Shown: piece after piece, positions 1 to 11,548 of the stretch
Layout of the letters: every line of letters starts with the position of its first letter
How positions within the stretch are numbered: the stretch's first letter is position 1
Assembly: GCA_034008185.1 (NCBI GenBank)
Contig: CM067086.1
Span: 65,332,286 to 65,396,285 of the forward strand
Source: Gorsachius magnificus
Lineage: Eukaryota > Chordata > Aves > Pelecaniformes > Ardeidae
DNA length: 64,000 nucleotides
Direction: 5' to 3'
Notes under the pieces: generated by a model
Told to the model about the DNA's origin: nothing
Database searches by the model: none
What the model saw: the letters and a program-made list of their open reading frames with translations, nothing else
Translations under genes and position numbers: made by a program

Positions 1-885
1 CTCAGAATAAAGGCCCACTTGGGCTGCAAAAGTAGCTTGTCTGCCCGAGAAAGAGCCTGCACATCTATTTACTTTCATAAATGGACTTGGATTTGTGATC
101 TTAGCACACACGAAAAATCTGGAGTGTTAAAAGTCCTGTGTTCCATCGATAATAATTTATACATCTCACACTGGAAAGCTTTTTTGAATGACAAGTACAG
201 GGTAAAATACAGCCAGTGGTGTTTATATTAGTTCTTTTTTTTTTTTTCTAATAGGCTTATATAGTAACTCCTGTAACAATTAATCCAAGCACAGAGGCTG
301 AAACTATCTACAGAGCAAGAGGATAGCATGAAAATAAAATATTTCATTAAAAAATGTGCTCTGGTTTAAAAATTCTTAGTTATGTGAAAGGAATTGGCTT
401 TCTTCCTTTTGTAGTGTTTCCTTATTAAAGAACGGCGGTAAGTTAAGGGGAGTTGGGCAATTATACTATTATACTATAATTTGCATTTCTTGATAAGCTT
501 ATATCAAAAAATGTTGGAAAGTCGCATTTCAATAAAATATTTAAATTGCTGACATAGCCTGTGACTGTCTGTACTACATAGACTCAAGATACACTGCAAC
601 TTGTTCTGAATTTCTCATCAGGTGTCAAACATGCAGATTTATGGACTGCATAGACTAAATCACAGCAAATGCCCTAAATCTGGAACTATAGAAACCCACT
701 TCCAGCTCCATGCTCAGGTAGGAATCCTATAGCCGTGGTCCAAAATCCTACAGGGAGTCCAAAAGCAAAGTACGGTACGAGAAAAATATCCTGGGGCTAA
801 AAGCAAAATACTACAAGGGGCAAAATAGGGCTGAAGTTACTGCTTGCCTACAGGTTTCACTGAAGATGAGAGCATGAGCCGATGA
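1..885. other. AT-rich upstream flank, no gene
   Basis: Unique AT-rich sequence. It contains an inverted octamer ATTTGCAT at 479-486 in a block with TTATACTATT repeats (about 385-560) that has the look of conserved noncoding DNA. No coding or RNA gene is seen. Confidence 0.5.
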
Positions 886-887
886 AG

Positions 888-1266
888 GAGCCTTGTTCAG
901 CCTGGAGCAGAGGAGGCTGAGGGGAGCCCTCATCACTCCCTACAACTGCCTGACAGGAGGGGGGAGACGGGGGGGGTCAGTTTTTTCTCCCTAATAACAA
1001 GCAATAGGACTAGGGGAAATGGCCTCAAGTTGCACCAGGGCAGGTTTAGATTGGATATTAGGGAAAATTTCTTCCCCAAAAGGGCTGTCAAGCACTGGAT
1101 GGGGCTGCCCAGGGAAGGGGTCGAGTCCCCATCCCTGGGGGAATTTAAAAGCCGGGCAGGCAAGGTGCTTAGGGACATGGTTTGGTGGTGGGATGGCAGG
1201 GTTAGGGTAATGGTTGGGCTTGATCATCTTAAAGGTCTTTTCCAACCCAAACGATTCTATGATTCT
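888..1266 (+). repeat. CR1 LINE fragment, 3' end
   Basis: The last part of CR1 ORF2 and the 3' terminus. It starts in the GTTCAGCCTGGAGCAGAG region and passes through CACCAGGGCAGGTTTAG and CCATCCCTGGGGGAATTTAAAAG. It ends with the diagnostic TTCCAACCCAAACG plus ATTCTATGATTCT tail. It is 5'-truncated, as most avian CR1 copies are. The reading frame is broken. Confidence 0.95.
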
Positions 1267-3436
1267 AAGTGAAAACACGCACTTTCCTCTTCCTCAAAAG
1301 CAATCCAAGGAAGAGATGCATGGCACAGCAACTCCTAGCTGGACATTCACGCCCTGGCCAACTCCATCTTCCTGCACATACCGACACATGCACCAGCCCC
1401 AAGACTCTCCCCACAGACAGGACTTGCAAGCGCTGTGCCGATCACCATCACTGCTCCATCCTCCTCCTCCCAGCTGCAGGCAGGGCTGAGGAGCCGGTCT
1501 CTGCCCTTTCTCCTCTCCAGCCCTGATCCCGGCACTGCCCCAAGAACCGGAGCAGAAGGACAACCGGAGCAGAAGGACAACTAGAGCGTTGGTCACGGCT
1601 CTTCCTCCTCAAATGAGCACCTGCAGCCAGCCCTGCTCTCACCTGTCCTTGCCATAGCAAGCTTCAAATCAACTACCAGCATATTTTATCTACGACCTTA
1701 TCTGCACCTCATCCTGATGGCACTGTGTTTACACCTAGGAAGAGAAGAAGTTCAGGACTTGGAGGATATTCTCCAGTTCTCATCCAGCGACTCAGCACTA
1801 AATACTCCCTAGGCAGACATCAACAAACAAGAATACGCTTCAGGTGGCCAAACCAAGACACCTCGGCAGGATTCTGCTCTCACTAATTGGGTTGTCGGCA
1901 CCTCCTGAACTCGGACTCCCTCTTGGCGTTCAACGCTGCCACGTCAATCAAGGCGCCACATCGATGCAGCCACATCACTGGTCTAAACGAGGCACCAAGA
2001 AATGGCCACGGTGCACATGGGAAAATACATGGGCAAGGTTGTGTCATTTACAGCCTCCTGCATTTCAGCTGTGCACGCAGAAAGCTTTAACAGAGGCATC
2101 ACCTTGCACCAGGAAGGAGCTGAAGAACTGACCCTCACAGGTTAGAGCAGCTCCGACTGTAAATGTGGCTTTGTTGCCTAAATACAGATGTCCAGCGTCA
2201 CCTGCGATGTCCCCAGGTGTCCCTGCTGGCTTCCAGCTGCTGAGCCAGGGGGGCACAGATCTCCTGCAAGCCCTCTGCCAGACCCACCAGTGCCGTGGGG
2301 GCGTCTCAGGGACTCGAGCGCATCTTGGACACTCCTGACAACCACATTCAGGCAACTGACTTGAATCCAGCGCCAACAGCAGCATGTGGGGACAGGACAC
2401 GGCTAAGAAATGACAAAAAAATCCACCCGGAAGGCATTGCTTTTCCCAGGTAAACCTCCCGCCAAAGTACCTCATCTCAGTGTTTATCAGCGAGTGCACA
2501 CGAAAGGAGGTTTTCTTCTTCTCAACAACCTGTTGGTACCAGATTTACCTACACCACCATTACGAAAATAAACACAGAAGGCAGGCACACATCCAGGGAA
2601 AATCCTGATGTGTCTGGTTCTTAGGCACAGGCACAAACCAGCGTGTCATTAATGTCCCCCTTACAGGGACGGACTTCAGAGAAATAAGGAGACAGCCCCT
2701 AGCCCGGCTGTCTCCGGACAGGAAAATGAAAGCTCCAGAAACTCTTCTCCTCCCATCAAAAATCTTTTCCTTTGCACGCAGCCATCTGAGCAGATGCGGG
2801 AGAGGGGGAGCTGCGGGAAGAGCAATGCTCCGGCCAGCGAAGATGAGAAGAAGGAGGTGGGCACGGCACCATCCCGGGGGACTCGCATCCTCCTGTACCA
2901 TTAAGCCCACGGGCAGATCAGCCGGGGCTCTGGGAGCAGGCAGGGGAGGGAGATGAAAGGCTCCTGGAAGGAATCAGGTGCAGAGGGTGGGCAGATGCTA
3001 CTAAAGAGCAAAGAGACCCGGCCAGGCTCATTTGTCTGGAAGGGAACCAGCAGGAACTTTCTTTTTATCTCCAATTGCGGATGTTAGGGTAGTTCCTAAA
3101 GGCCACGGCCAGTTTGGACCCCACTGTTCTGCCTCTCCCTGCCTGTACGGGGAAGGAAATCACAGTGTTATATTTTCCGCAGGTAGATAAACCCCCCCGT
3201 GATGGCTGTGGACCCCTTCGCTCCTCTCTGCCTGCGGGACCCAGTCGGGCTCTACCTCTCCCAGCAGAAGCCCAGCTGGGTGATGTTTGGTCTGTTTGTC
3301 CAACAACCAGTTGAACGTGGCCGGGTGTTTCTGGGCCCACAGCTCTGGCCCCCCCCCCCTTCCCTTCCCACCTGGGCTGCCCCCAGCCCTGCTCACCAGG
3401 GTGGACCCAGCCCAGGCAGCTCACTTCTGCGTGGGC
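1267..3436. other. Intergenic, no gene recognised
   Basis: Unique sequence of mixed composition. A CCGGAGCAGAAGGACAA unit is repeated in tandem (about 1547-1580). Open frames on both strands up to about 140 codons show no family resemblance. GC content rises towards 3000. Confidence 0.5.
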
Positions 3437-3690
3437 CGGCAGGCCACAGCTGTCTGTCCGTCTGTCTGTCTGGGAGAGACGGATGGGCAGCGCTCTGCCC
3501 ATCCAACTGCCACGTCTGTCTGTCTGAGAGTTACGGATGGCCACTGCTCCCCCCGCAGCGCTGCTGGGGGGGACGCTGCCGCGTCTGTCCACGAGCGGGT
3601 GCTGAGCACAGCTCCGTCCATATGTCCGTCTGTGAGGGGATGCTGGGCACAGCCCTGTCCGTCTGTCTGTCCGTGAGAGAGGCTGGGCAC
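3437..3690. repeat. Degenerate CTGT/CCGTCTGT minisatellite
   Basis: Several copies of a unit start with (C)GTCTGTCTGTC and continue with a GAGAG...GGATG(G)GC-type segment, at about 3450, 3520, 3580, 3625 and 3655. Spacing is irregular at 40-70 bp. Open frames across it on both strands come from the repeat, not a gene. Confidence 0.7.
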
Positions 3691-4540
3691 CATCCATCCG
3701 CCCGCCCTCCCGGGGACCCGCCGGCCCGCTGCGGGCTCCTGACCCCCCCCCCCCGCTTTCCTCCGCAGGGGGCGGCAGCCTGGGGCGGGCGGCGGGGCCC
3801 CCCCCCCCCCCCCGGCCCCCTCCCCCGGCGGAGTTAAAGGCTGCTGGAGGGGGTCGAGCCGCGATGAGGCCCGGGCGGGCCGGGGGTGCTGCCGGCCACC
3901 GGGGAGGGGCGCGGGGGGAGCCCCCCCGCCGGGCGGCACCGCGGACAGGGCGCTCACGAACCGCCGCCAAACCCGGCCGAATACCCCCCCCCAAAAAAAA
4001 CATTTTCACCCGTGGGAGGTGGCTGAGCCGGACACACACACACACCCCCCTCCAGCCCCGCTCCGCCCGCTTGCGGAGATGCGGGACCCCGGCGGGGAGC
4101 CCCGACACCCACCCCCCCACACCCCCCCCCGCAGCCCCCGGGGCACCGGCTCCGCTTTGCCAGGCTCGGGGGTGCCCCCCGCCCGGTGCGGGACAAAGAT
4201 CTGCGGGGAAGTTAGCGGTGGGGACAGCGCGGGGGGGGGGGGGGGGGTGGAAGGAGCATTTTGCGACGGGGGGGATCCGGGAGCGTTTTTGGTTTTTTTT
4301 TTTTTTGAGGAAGAAATTGCGCTGCTCTGGTTTAATTATTTGATTTTAAAGCATCAAATCAACTTCGCCTCCCGGGAAAGGGGGGGTTGAGCAGGACTTT
4401 GTTTAACTCGGGGAAGGGCGCGCACCGCCCGGCCCCGCTCCGCGCCTCCCCCCCCCCACCCCCAACCCGCCTGCTCCGCAGCCGCGGAAACACCGCGCGG
4501 CTCCGTGTGAGCCGGGCATTACCGAGCGGCCCCTCCTAGG
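3690..4540. promoter_or_regulatory. CpG-island-like segment with long G and C runs
   Basis: Very GC-rich with frequent CG dinucleotides. It includes C runs at 3743-3754 and 3799-3813 and a 17-base G run at 4231-4247. A second dense CpG patch follows at 5036-5165. These may mark distal OTX2 or antisense transcription starts; OTX2 loci in mammals have a divergent noncoding RNA. No start or exon can be fixed from sequence. Confidence 0.5.
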
Positions 4541-4874
4541 GAAAGGGGGGAAAAAAAAAATATACAGAGAAAACCCTCAACCGCCATAAATTCACCTTAT
4601 CAGCAAATCGAGCAAATTAAAGTTTAATAATTCTTTTTCTTCTTTTTTTTTTTTTTTTAAGCCCAAAGAAATGCCTGGAGCGAAGGCGTCGCTCAGGCGA
4701 AGGCTGGCGCTTGGCAGCGCTGGAAACGAGCCGGGGGGGTGGGGGGTGTGAGGGGAGGGGGGGGGAAAGGACTTTTCCCTTGGCTGTGGGGCACGGATTC
4801 GTTTGCAAACTGCAGCTCAGCCGCTACCAGCACCCCGCATTGTCACCGCTCTTCAATACCCCGAATTAGGCAGC

Positions 4875-4914
<40 letters not shown>

Positions 4915-5170
4915 TTTTAAAGCAGGCGGCGGGGGCGAGCCCGCCCTATTTGCACAACTTCTTGGGGGCGTTAAAATAAATAAATAAATCAGGGGAGAAA
5001 AAAAAAATAATAGGAATGGAGGCGGGGGGGGGGGGGGACACACGGGCGGGGAGGGGGCTGCGGGGCTCTGCCGGCGGAGCGGGGCCGGCGGCGGCGGGGC
5101 CCGGGGCCGGGGCCGGGGCTGAGCCGCGGCCGGGCGGGGCGGAGGGGACGCGGGGCGCATCCCCCATCAC
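4541..5170. other. Homopolymer-rich spacer
   Basis: Contains a 31-base A run (4879-4909), a T run near 4646-4659, a G run near 5027-5037 and a GC-rich CpG patch at 5036-5165 with CCGGGGCCGGGGC-type repeats. No gene. Confidence 0.6.
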
Positions 5171-5860
5171 CTCTCAGGTACGAGCGCTTGCACTGACATT
5201 GATGTAACGACATTAGAGTTAATGGCAGCAGCCTGGTCCTCATTATTAATTGTCTTTGTGTTTGGATAAAGTATGTAATCTTCTCCTCAACCACACCATT
5301 AAAATAGGTTGCCTTTTCAATTAAGAACTGTCTTGAGCACAGCAGTCAATTTTCCTAATGAAGATGCATTATATTTTCACTTTTTTTTTTTTTTTTTTTT
5401 TTAATAATGGGAAAATCCCACGTTTTCATTAGGCGCGATTACGGAGAAAGTACAAGAGGGGGTTTGTCTAAACTAAATGTGGCCCGTGTAGTGTATTAAA
5501 CACCAGGCTTTTAAATAAATTGAAATTTCATACGGATAAGACGCAAGGTTGGGGTACAAATACGGTCAGCTTCGCTTCCTTCAGATTAAAAAAAAAATGC
5601 GGGGTCCGTTCTTTAAAACGCACTTATCAGATAGAAAATAATGATTAAAACAACTACAGCCGACTCTTAGCTGCAATTACTCGGGTAAACTTTGCTTACA
5701 TTAAACCTGAGGATGATGCTTTAAAACAGACTTGCACTTTCTGCTAATGTGCAGCTTTGGGGAACAAATAGCACGGTTTAATCATGCAGAAACACACAGG
5801 AGCCAGAATAGTCTCACAATTAATTTACCAAAATAAACCCGAAGCTGCCTGCATTGTTTA
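5171..5860. promoter_or_regulatory. Long enhancer-like AT-rich block upstream of OTX2
   Basis: Composition shifts abruptly from CpG-rich to AT-rich. It holds many homeodomain cores (CATTATTAATTG, TCAATTAAG, CCTAATGAAG, TGCAATTACTC, ACAATTAATTT), CTTTGTGTTTG (TCF/SOX-like), CTTATCAGATA (GATA-type) and several preserved CpGs outside any island. Its only long homopolymer is a T run at about 5380-5402. It is about 6-9.5 kb upstream of the predicted leader exon or coding start. The motif content strongly resembles deeply conserved noncoding elements, but this is unaligned. Confidence 0.45.
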
Positions 5861-6400
5861 ATATTTCGCTTCCACTCCCTTCCTTCCCTTGGAGAAAAAC
5901 AGCCCTAGTCCTTTGGAAAGGAGGAAGGTTGGGGGAGCTTTGCGGAGGAGTTGGGATTTTTCCTCCTTTCTTTTTTTTTTACGGCGAAAAAGAAATATTC
6001 CGCGGCGTGAAAGCAAAGAGTTAAATTTTACATAATGTAAAACACTTAAAAAAAAGGGGGGGGGGGGGAAAGAAGGGGGGGAAAAAGAAAACACCAAACA
6101 CTACCGGGAAAAAAAAAAAAAAAAAAGAAAGAAAGTGCGGTATTTGTGAGGCTGAGGAGCTGCAGGAGGACGGTGGCCGGGTTTCACCGCAGCGTTGTAT
6201 TGGTGGGATCTTTGTTACCGGACAGACGGACACTCGCGGCCGCACAAGCCAGCCCCTTCCCGCACGGAAAATACCATCACCCATCCACACGTTCAGAAAA
6301 AAAAAAAAAAAAAAAAAAAGAATAAAAAAATCAGCCGCGGTCTTCGGAGCTAGTTTTAAAGTTTCCGATATGGGAAAAAAAAAATAAATAAAAAAAATCA
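5861..6400. other. Homopolymer-rich spacer
   Basis: Contains A runs (6108-6126, 6297-6319), a G run (6056-6068) and T runs. Open frames here are low-complexity (Phe/Lys/Pro) artefacts. Nothing functional can be supported. Confidence 0.6.
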
Positions 6401-7090
6401 GTGCCTTGCAAGGGAGAAGGCAGTTAAGCACAGGAGTAATTTCTCATTCGCATGGCAACAACAGTTGGTTTCTGATCTTTTGCGAGCTTTCTGCATTGTG
6501 GCTTTGTTTGGGTGGGGGGGGGCTGCTTTGGGGGTTTCGGGGGGTATTTTTTTAATGACCATTTGTTTCTCCACCAGCCAGCGGCTAAAGAAGATCTGCA
6601 AAGAATGGCAAAGAAGATTTTCGATTAAAACCTTAGCCCATCTCCACGGATTACTTTATATCGATTCCTATATATATGGCTGCAATTGATGGGCTCTAAT
6701 TAAAAATCCAAAGGGAAGGAGGGGGGGGGAAGAAAAAGTTCTTTCTGGGTCTCAATAAAAGGAGCTTTTCATATACGGGAAATAAAGGTTGTAAAAGGTT
6801 ACAGACGAAAGACTAGTTTAAAGCTTCGCTGCGGTTTTCTTTTCTTCTTTCTTACAAAACCCCTTTTCTGGCTCTTTCTCTCCCTCCCCCCCTCCCCCCG
6901 ACCCCTTCATTTCTCCCAAGTTTGCCAACACGCGAGATATGGGCCTGGAACCGGTATTTTAATATCTGGGTTGGGAGCTATAATCTGATTGCTGCAGAAA
7001 GCTGCTCGTCAAGGTAACTTCATGGCCTGGAGAGAAAAATTATGTAAACCGGCAGCATTAGGGCCTTTCATCAACACAGACACACGGACA
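6400..7090. promoter_or_regulatory. Enhancer-like block with an OTX-type site
   Basis: Contains GGATTA at 6648-6653 (reverse TAATCC), CTCTAATTAAAAATCC (about 6693), TTCGATTAAAACC, TTCATATACGGGAAATAAAGG and GGTATTTTAATATCTGG, then TAATCTGATTGC. CpGs are kept in otherwise AT-rich DNA. Two sub-blocks (6560-6710 and 6740-7090) are separated by G/C runs. Possible autoregulatory input to OTX2; inferred. Confidence 0.4.
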
Positions 7091-7484
7091 CGCAGACTGA
7101 CAGACACACAGCCCTCCCCCCCGGCCCCCACGCGTGCCCCCCCCCCCTCCCCAGCCTCCCTCAAAGCCTTTTTATTATTATTACTATTTAACGCTGTTGA
7201 TTTATTTCTCTATTTAAGGTTGGGTTGGTTTTGGTTTTGGTTTTGGAGAGGGGGTATGATTCCCCCCCCCCCCCCCGGAGCACCCCAGACCTTCCCTCAG
7301 GTGGAAGCCCTGACCTCCGTTCTCTGCGCTCGGGGCAGCATTTTTAGGACTTGTCTGGCCCTGAGATGAGCTGGACAAATTGCAGATCACCCCTAAAAAC
7401 CTCCACCATCCCCTCCTCTCCCCCCCGGGCCCCCATCCCAATTATGAAACTTGGTTTCACCTAGGAGAAGATGCTACCTTTATG

Positions 7485-7515
<31 letters not shown>

Positions 7516-8900
7516 GGGGTTTTTTTCCCCAAAGGAGGTGACGGCTCTGCCATCCCTCTCCCAGATGCCTGGAAAAGGAGGGGGATTTTTTTTTTATTAT
7601 ATTTTTTTCTTTTCTAGCATTCTGGCATTTAAAAACAAATCCGATCCTTTCTCGAAGTCACAGTTTTGCCAGTGCCTCTGGCTTTGCACCCCCAAAAGGG
7701 AAACTGGGGGGGGGGGGGGGGGGGGAGAGGGAGGAGGAGTGTCGAACTAAAAAAAAAAAAACCAAACCCCAAAAAACCCCAAAACTAAAAAAAAAAAACC
7801 AACTCGCAATTGAATTGCAGATAAACTTCAAGGAAAGTCTGGAATATTTTAACTAGACACAAATCCGATGAGGGAAAAGCTTAAAAATGCGTAGCATGCA
7901 TCGCTTCCCGGAGCCGACCAGAGATAGAAAGATGACAAATAATAAACCGGTTCATTTTGGGAGGGGAAGGGGGGGGGGGGGGGGGTGTTGCTTCCTTCCT
8001 TAACTTTCACCCGACCTGAATAAATGATTTTTTTTTTTTTCTTTCCCCTTTGGCCATCGTACACAAGGGCAGCGGCTCAGCGCGACCCGCCCGGTGAGCG
8101 ACACACGGCGACAAAACCACGCGCGAAACGGTCGCGTTAAGTAAGAAGAGCGGGGAATTAAATCAGAGGAAGGAAAAGTAAAGAGGGAGAAAGAGGAGAG
8201 AAGAAACACGGCTATGCAAAGAGAGAAAATGGCTCTGTAACACGATGGGCATCGGAAAGTTGGAGAACTTACTGAGAAGCAGAAGTTACAGTTTCTTTTC
8301 ATCCCAGAAGCAGATTTTGGTTCTCTGAGCACAAAAAAAAAAAAAAAAATAATAAAAAAAAATCACACATCTCCACTCACTCCCCGTTAGCCCCAGCTAG
8401 TCTGGCTCTCTGGGACGGTACCTGCTCTGAAACGCTTTCCAAATGGACCAGAAGAGACTGGAAAGTTTAAAAAAAACCTAAAAAACCAACACTTTTTTAA
8501 AAAAAAATTTTAAAAAGTTCCTATAGCTGCAACAATTTTTTTTTTTTCAACTTTTCCCCAAGCTGCAGAAGGCTGAAGGCAGAGGCAGCTGCAATGTGTG
8601 TGCAGGATTGCTCCAGGAAAGAAGGTTCCCCCTTTTTTCCCCCTCTCCGATCCAATCTTTGCGAGAGCCATTCCGACACATTGCTAAGCTAAAGGGAAAT
8701 TCTCTTTGATAAAGCGGTGTTCCCAGCTTCTGGGTTTTAAAACCTAAATCTATATTCAAATCTGGCTGAAGGTGTGTTCTGGGATTTATGAAAGCCTCTT
8801 AAAGGGGTAAATTTACCAAACCGTGACAAAATCATCACAATCTTACTTTAGACATCTGAAGTGGATGAGAATTTTAAAGCGACCCTTGTTTATTTAAGTA
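7091..8900. other. Homopolymer- and microsatellite-rich upstream spacer
   Basis: Holds C runs (7262-7276), a 20-base G run (7706-7725), a 17-base G run (7969-7985), a TA dinucleotide repeat (about 7483-7505) and several A/T runs. Between them, 8050-8340 and 8560-8870 are ordinary sequence, with TAAACC and TGATAAAGC-type motifs. No gene can be supported. Confidence 0.6.
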
Positions 8901-10060
8901 ACACTGTCCGGCTCCGCCGCTTGCCTTATCGGCCCGCCCGAATTATTCCGGGCTCCGGGGGCCGGGGGGGCGGCGGAGGAGGCCGGGGGGTCCCCGCGGG
9001 CTGGGGCCGGGCAGGGGCTGCCGGGGATGGGGATCCCCGCTTCCCACCCCGCTCTCCCGGTCGCTTTCTTCAGGCACTGAATTTTATTTCCCTGCCTTGC
9101 TCAGCCCTCCTCTGCCACAGCCCGGCTTCCTCCAGCCCCCAAACACCCCTTTCTTTCTATTTTATTCCCCCCCCCTCCCCTTTTATTTTTAATCGATTTC
9201 GAAAATACCCTCCCGGTCAGGATACACGGGAACGAATTATCTCTCTCATTCTTGCAAGGTGGATTAAGGTTATTAAATAATATGTGGGGGCGGGTGGCAA
9301 GGCGGGGGGAGGGAAGGGTTCCATCGGGATATTTATTGCCGGTGCTTTGCGAAAGGAGAGGCTGGGGGGGGGAGGCGAGGGAGGAAAGGGGGGGTGCGGG
9401 TCCCTGCGCAAGGGGTTGGGGGGGGGAGATGCTGGAAAGGGATGGGGGACTCCAGCCGCCCCTCGCTGCTAGCCCCCGCCCCCCCCCAAAAAAATATTAT
9501 ACAGACAAACCCACAAAAAGTCCCTCAAAAAAGTCTCACGGCTCGGGGACACAAACACGCAAAAAACACAACTCCAAGGAGTGCAGGGGCCGGGGGTCCC
9601 GGGGGGGAACCAACCGGGGGTGCCCCGGGTACCAACTTTCCGTTAAGTCGCCTGGCAAAAAAAGAAAAAAAAAAAGCCAACAAACCAGAAAAAAAAACCA
9701 ACCAAAAAAACCCCCCCAAATCAAAAAGCGGCCAAAGTGGGAGCGGCTCCGGCGGGCAGGGCTGCGGCTGCTTTTGTGCGAGCGGTTATTTTGTTTGTTT
9801 GTTTGTTTATTTGTTTAATTTCCCCTCCTCTCCCCTCCCTCCTTCCCTTCTGCCCCCTCCTTCCTCCTCCTCTCTGGAAGGAAAGAAAAAAAAAAACAAA
9901 AACCACCAACCCCAACAAAAAAAACCCCCAAACCCCACCCCGCCGCCCAGCCCAGCCCCGAGCATCCCAAACCTGCTCCGCAAACCGCCGCCAGCGCCCG
10001 GGATCGCCCTAAAGCCCGGGGACATGGGCTTGCAGGCAGCCAAGCTCCGAGCGAGCCACA
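8901..10060. other. CpG-rich and homopolymer-rich upstream segment
   Basis: A CpG patch at about 8915-9065, G runs (9366-9373, 9419-9427) and A/C-rich low-complexity sequence (9480-9730 and 9885-9945). Long open frames on both strands are compositional. Confidence 0.6.
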
Positions 10061-10115
10061 AAGAGGCGAATTAATTGCTATAACTTCATTAACATAGGTC
10101 ACCCCATTAAAACGA
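10061..10115. promoter_or_regulatory. Short AT-rich island with a nuclear-receptor-like half site
   Basis: GCGAATTAATTGCTATAAC is followed by TTCATTAACAT, AGGTCACC and CATTAAAACG. It is about 55 bp of AT-rich DNA between GC-rich flanks. It has the look of a small conserved element; inferred only. Confidence 0.3.
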
Positions 10116-11074
10116 TGGAGCGGCTGCATCTCCCCCCCCCCCCCCCCTTGGCAGAAGTGAGGGGAGTGGGGAGCGCTCCCTCCCGCCGGCCCCAGCCGCC
10201 TCTGTCCCCCTGCCTTTTGCCCGAGCTTTATTTTCGGGTTTCGGTGACCCGGGAGAAGTTGAGCGGGGGCGGGAGGGGCGAGGGGCGCGTCCCGGTGCCC
10301 GTCGCCCCCGAGGTGCCCGGCGGGGCTCGACTCGGCGGCGGGGACACACCCCCCCCTCCCGGCCCTCCTCACCCCCCCATCCTCTGCACCGAGTTTCTTT
10401 CTATTAAAATATGTCCACGTCCGTCTTGGCAAATCCAGCGCCGCTGCCTAAGTCCCGTTCTACCACCACCATCCCTATATACCTTAAAAAAAAAAATAAA
10501 AATTAAAATATGTTTATATCCCCTCCCGCCGCAGGTGACTCAATTCCCCTCGCCCCCGGGGACATTTGGCCCCTGGGAGGCGGAACGGGGGGTGCGGGAG
10601 GGGGGACCCGGGGCTGGGGATCCCTGGCCCCCCGCTCCCCTCTGTCCCGGGGGGTGGGGTGGGTGTCCCCCCTTTGCTCCCGCGGGTTCCCTCTCGCCCA
10701 GCTCCGCGCTGCTCAGCCAAGGGCTCCTGGCGGGCTCCACGTCCCCCCTTCCCAAATATTTACTTATATATTTTAATATCTTTTGTTGCTGCTTGTTATT
10801 ATTATACCCCCTCAGCTTTTTGCTGACTCCCCCCTTCCCTCTCCTTCCCCCGGCGATACACTAACGCCATCGCCGCTGTCCGTCACGTTCGTTTGTACAA
10901 TGACTTCATACGCTCCGCTCCATAACGTATATTTTTAAACCGAGCAGGTTCTTTTAATGTATATTCTCGTGTCATTTCGGTGGCTGTTATTTCTCGCTTG
11001 ATTGTCCCCCCGGTACAGCAGCGGCCTGTTTTTTCCTCCCCCTGTTGTGTGTTTTTATTATTTTCCCCCTGGCT
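10116..11074. other. GC-rich sequence upstream of the putative promoter
   Basis: Starts with a 16-base C run (10132-10147) and is CpG-rich to about 10400. From 10745 it becomes AT-balanced. 10860-11000 contains CGTCACGTTCG and TACAATGACTTC and looks like an upstream promoter or enhancer portion. No coding gene. Confidence 0.5.
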
Positions 11075-11175
11075 TAGATGTGTCAATCACTCTCTCCCTG
11101 CCATTGGTTGGAGAGTTTGCGTCAAAAAGTTGCCAGAGAGGCGCTTTCTCAGCAAAGCTCCCCGAGAGAGGTAGA
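11075..11175 (+). promoter_or_regulatory. OTX2: Candidate proximal OTX2 promoter
   Basis: A compact AT/GC-balanced block lies just upstream of the predicted leader exon. It holds a TGTCAATCA PBX/MEIS-type site (11081-11089) and an inverted CCAAT box (ATTGG within 11103-11107), followed by a block without homopolymers that contrasts with its surroundings. It ends at a possible but weak donor (GAG then GTAGAG at 11168-11176) that could close a first noncoding exon. There is no clear TATA box. In mouse the promoter-proximal 1.8 kb carries visceral endoderm and cephalic mesenchyme enhancers; whether this block corresponds to them is inference. Confidence 0.45.
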
Positions 11176-11453
11176 GACCTCAGCTCCAACGCACCCTTGC
11201 CACTATTATTAAAAATAAAAATCACTTGACCAGCTCCGGCACCGGCCAGCTCTGTATGTACCGAGCCCAGACCCCCAGCATCCCTCCATCCCTCTCCTGC
11301 ACCGTCCCCTCCCCTTTCTCCCCCATTTATTCTGCTTTTTCAAACATTTTTTCTCTTCCCCCCCCCCCCCCCCGCCCTCCTCCCCGCCCCGATGTCCTGG
11401 CCATGTGCAGGCGGCCAGCTCTCTAACCTCCCGCTTTGTGCTTTCTCTCCCAG

Positions 11454-11548
11454 CTCAGCCCGAGCCCTGAATTTGGCGAGGATCGGGGGTGCCGCAGGTT
11501 TCTCCACTCGCCCCCCAGCCCTGCCCGCGGCTCCGCCGAGGCTCGCAG
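11454..11548 (+). other. OTX2: Probable OTX2 noncoding 5' exon (95 nt)
   Basis: A good pyrimidine tract ends in CAG at 11451-11453 and a near-ideal donor, CAG then GTAAGC, starts at 11549. The 95 nt between them contain no ATG, as expected for a leader exon. Splicing to the acceptor at 14990 would remove a 3442-nt intron. Vertebrate OTX2 genes are known to have upstream noncoding exons. The exon is predicted only from splice signals and position; no transcript evidence is available here. Confidence 0.6.

Noticed and set aside
3065..4120. 351-codon minus-strand open frame
   Set aside because: Low-complexity Arg/Pro/Gly/Ala composition across a minisatellite and CpG-rich DNA. Overlapping frames on both strands are equally open. 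No domain.
9394..10074. Long open frames in A/C- and G-rich DNA upstream of OTX2
   Set aside because: Homopolymer-driven Lys/Pro/Gly-rich translations, open on both strands, with no initiation context or family resemblance.
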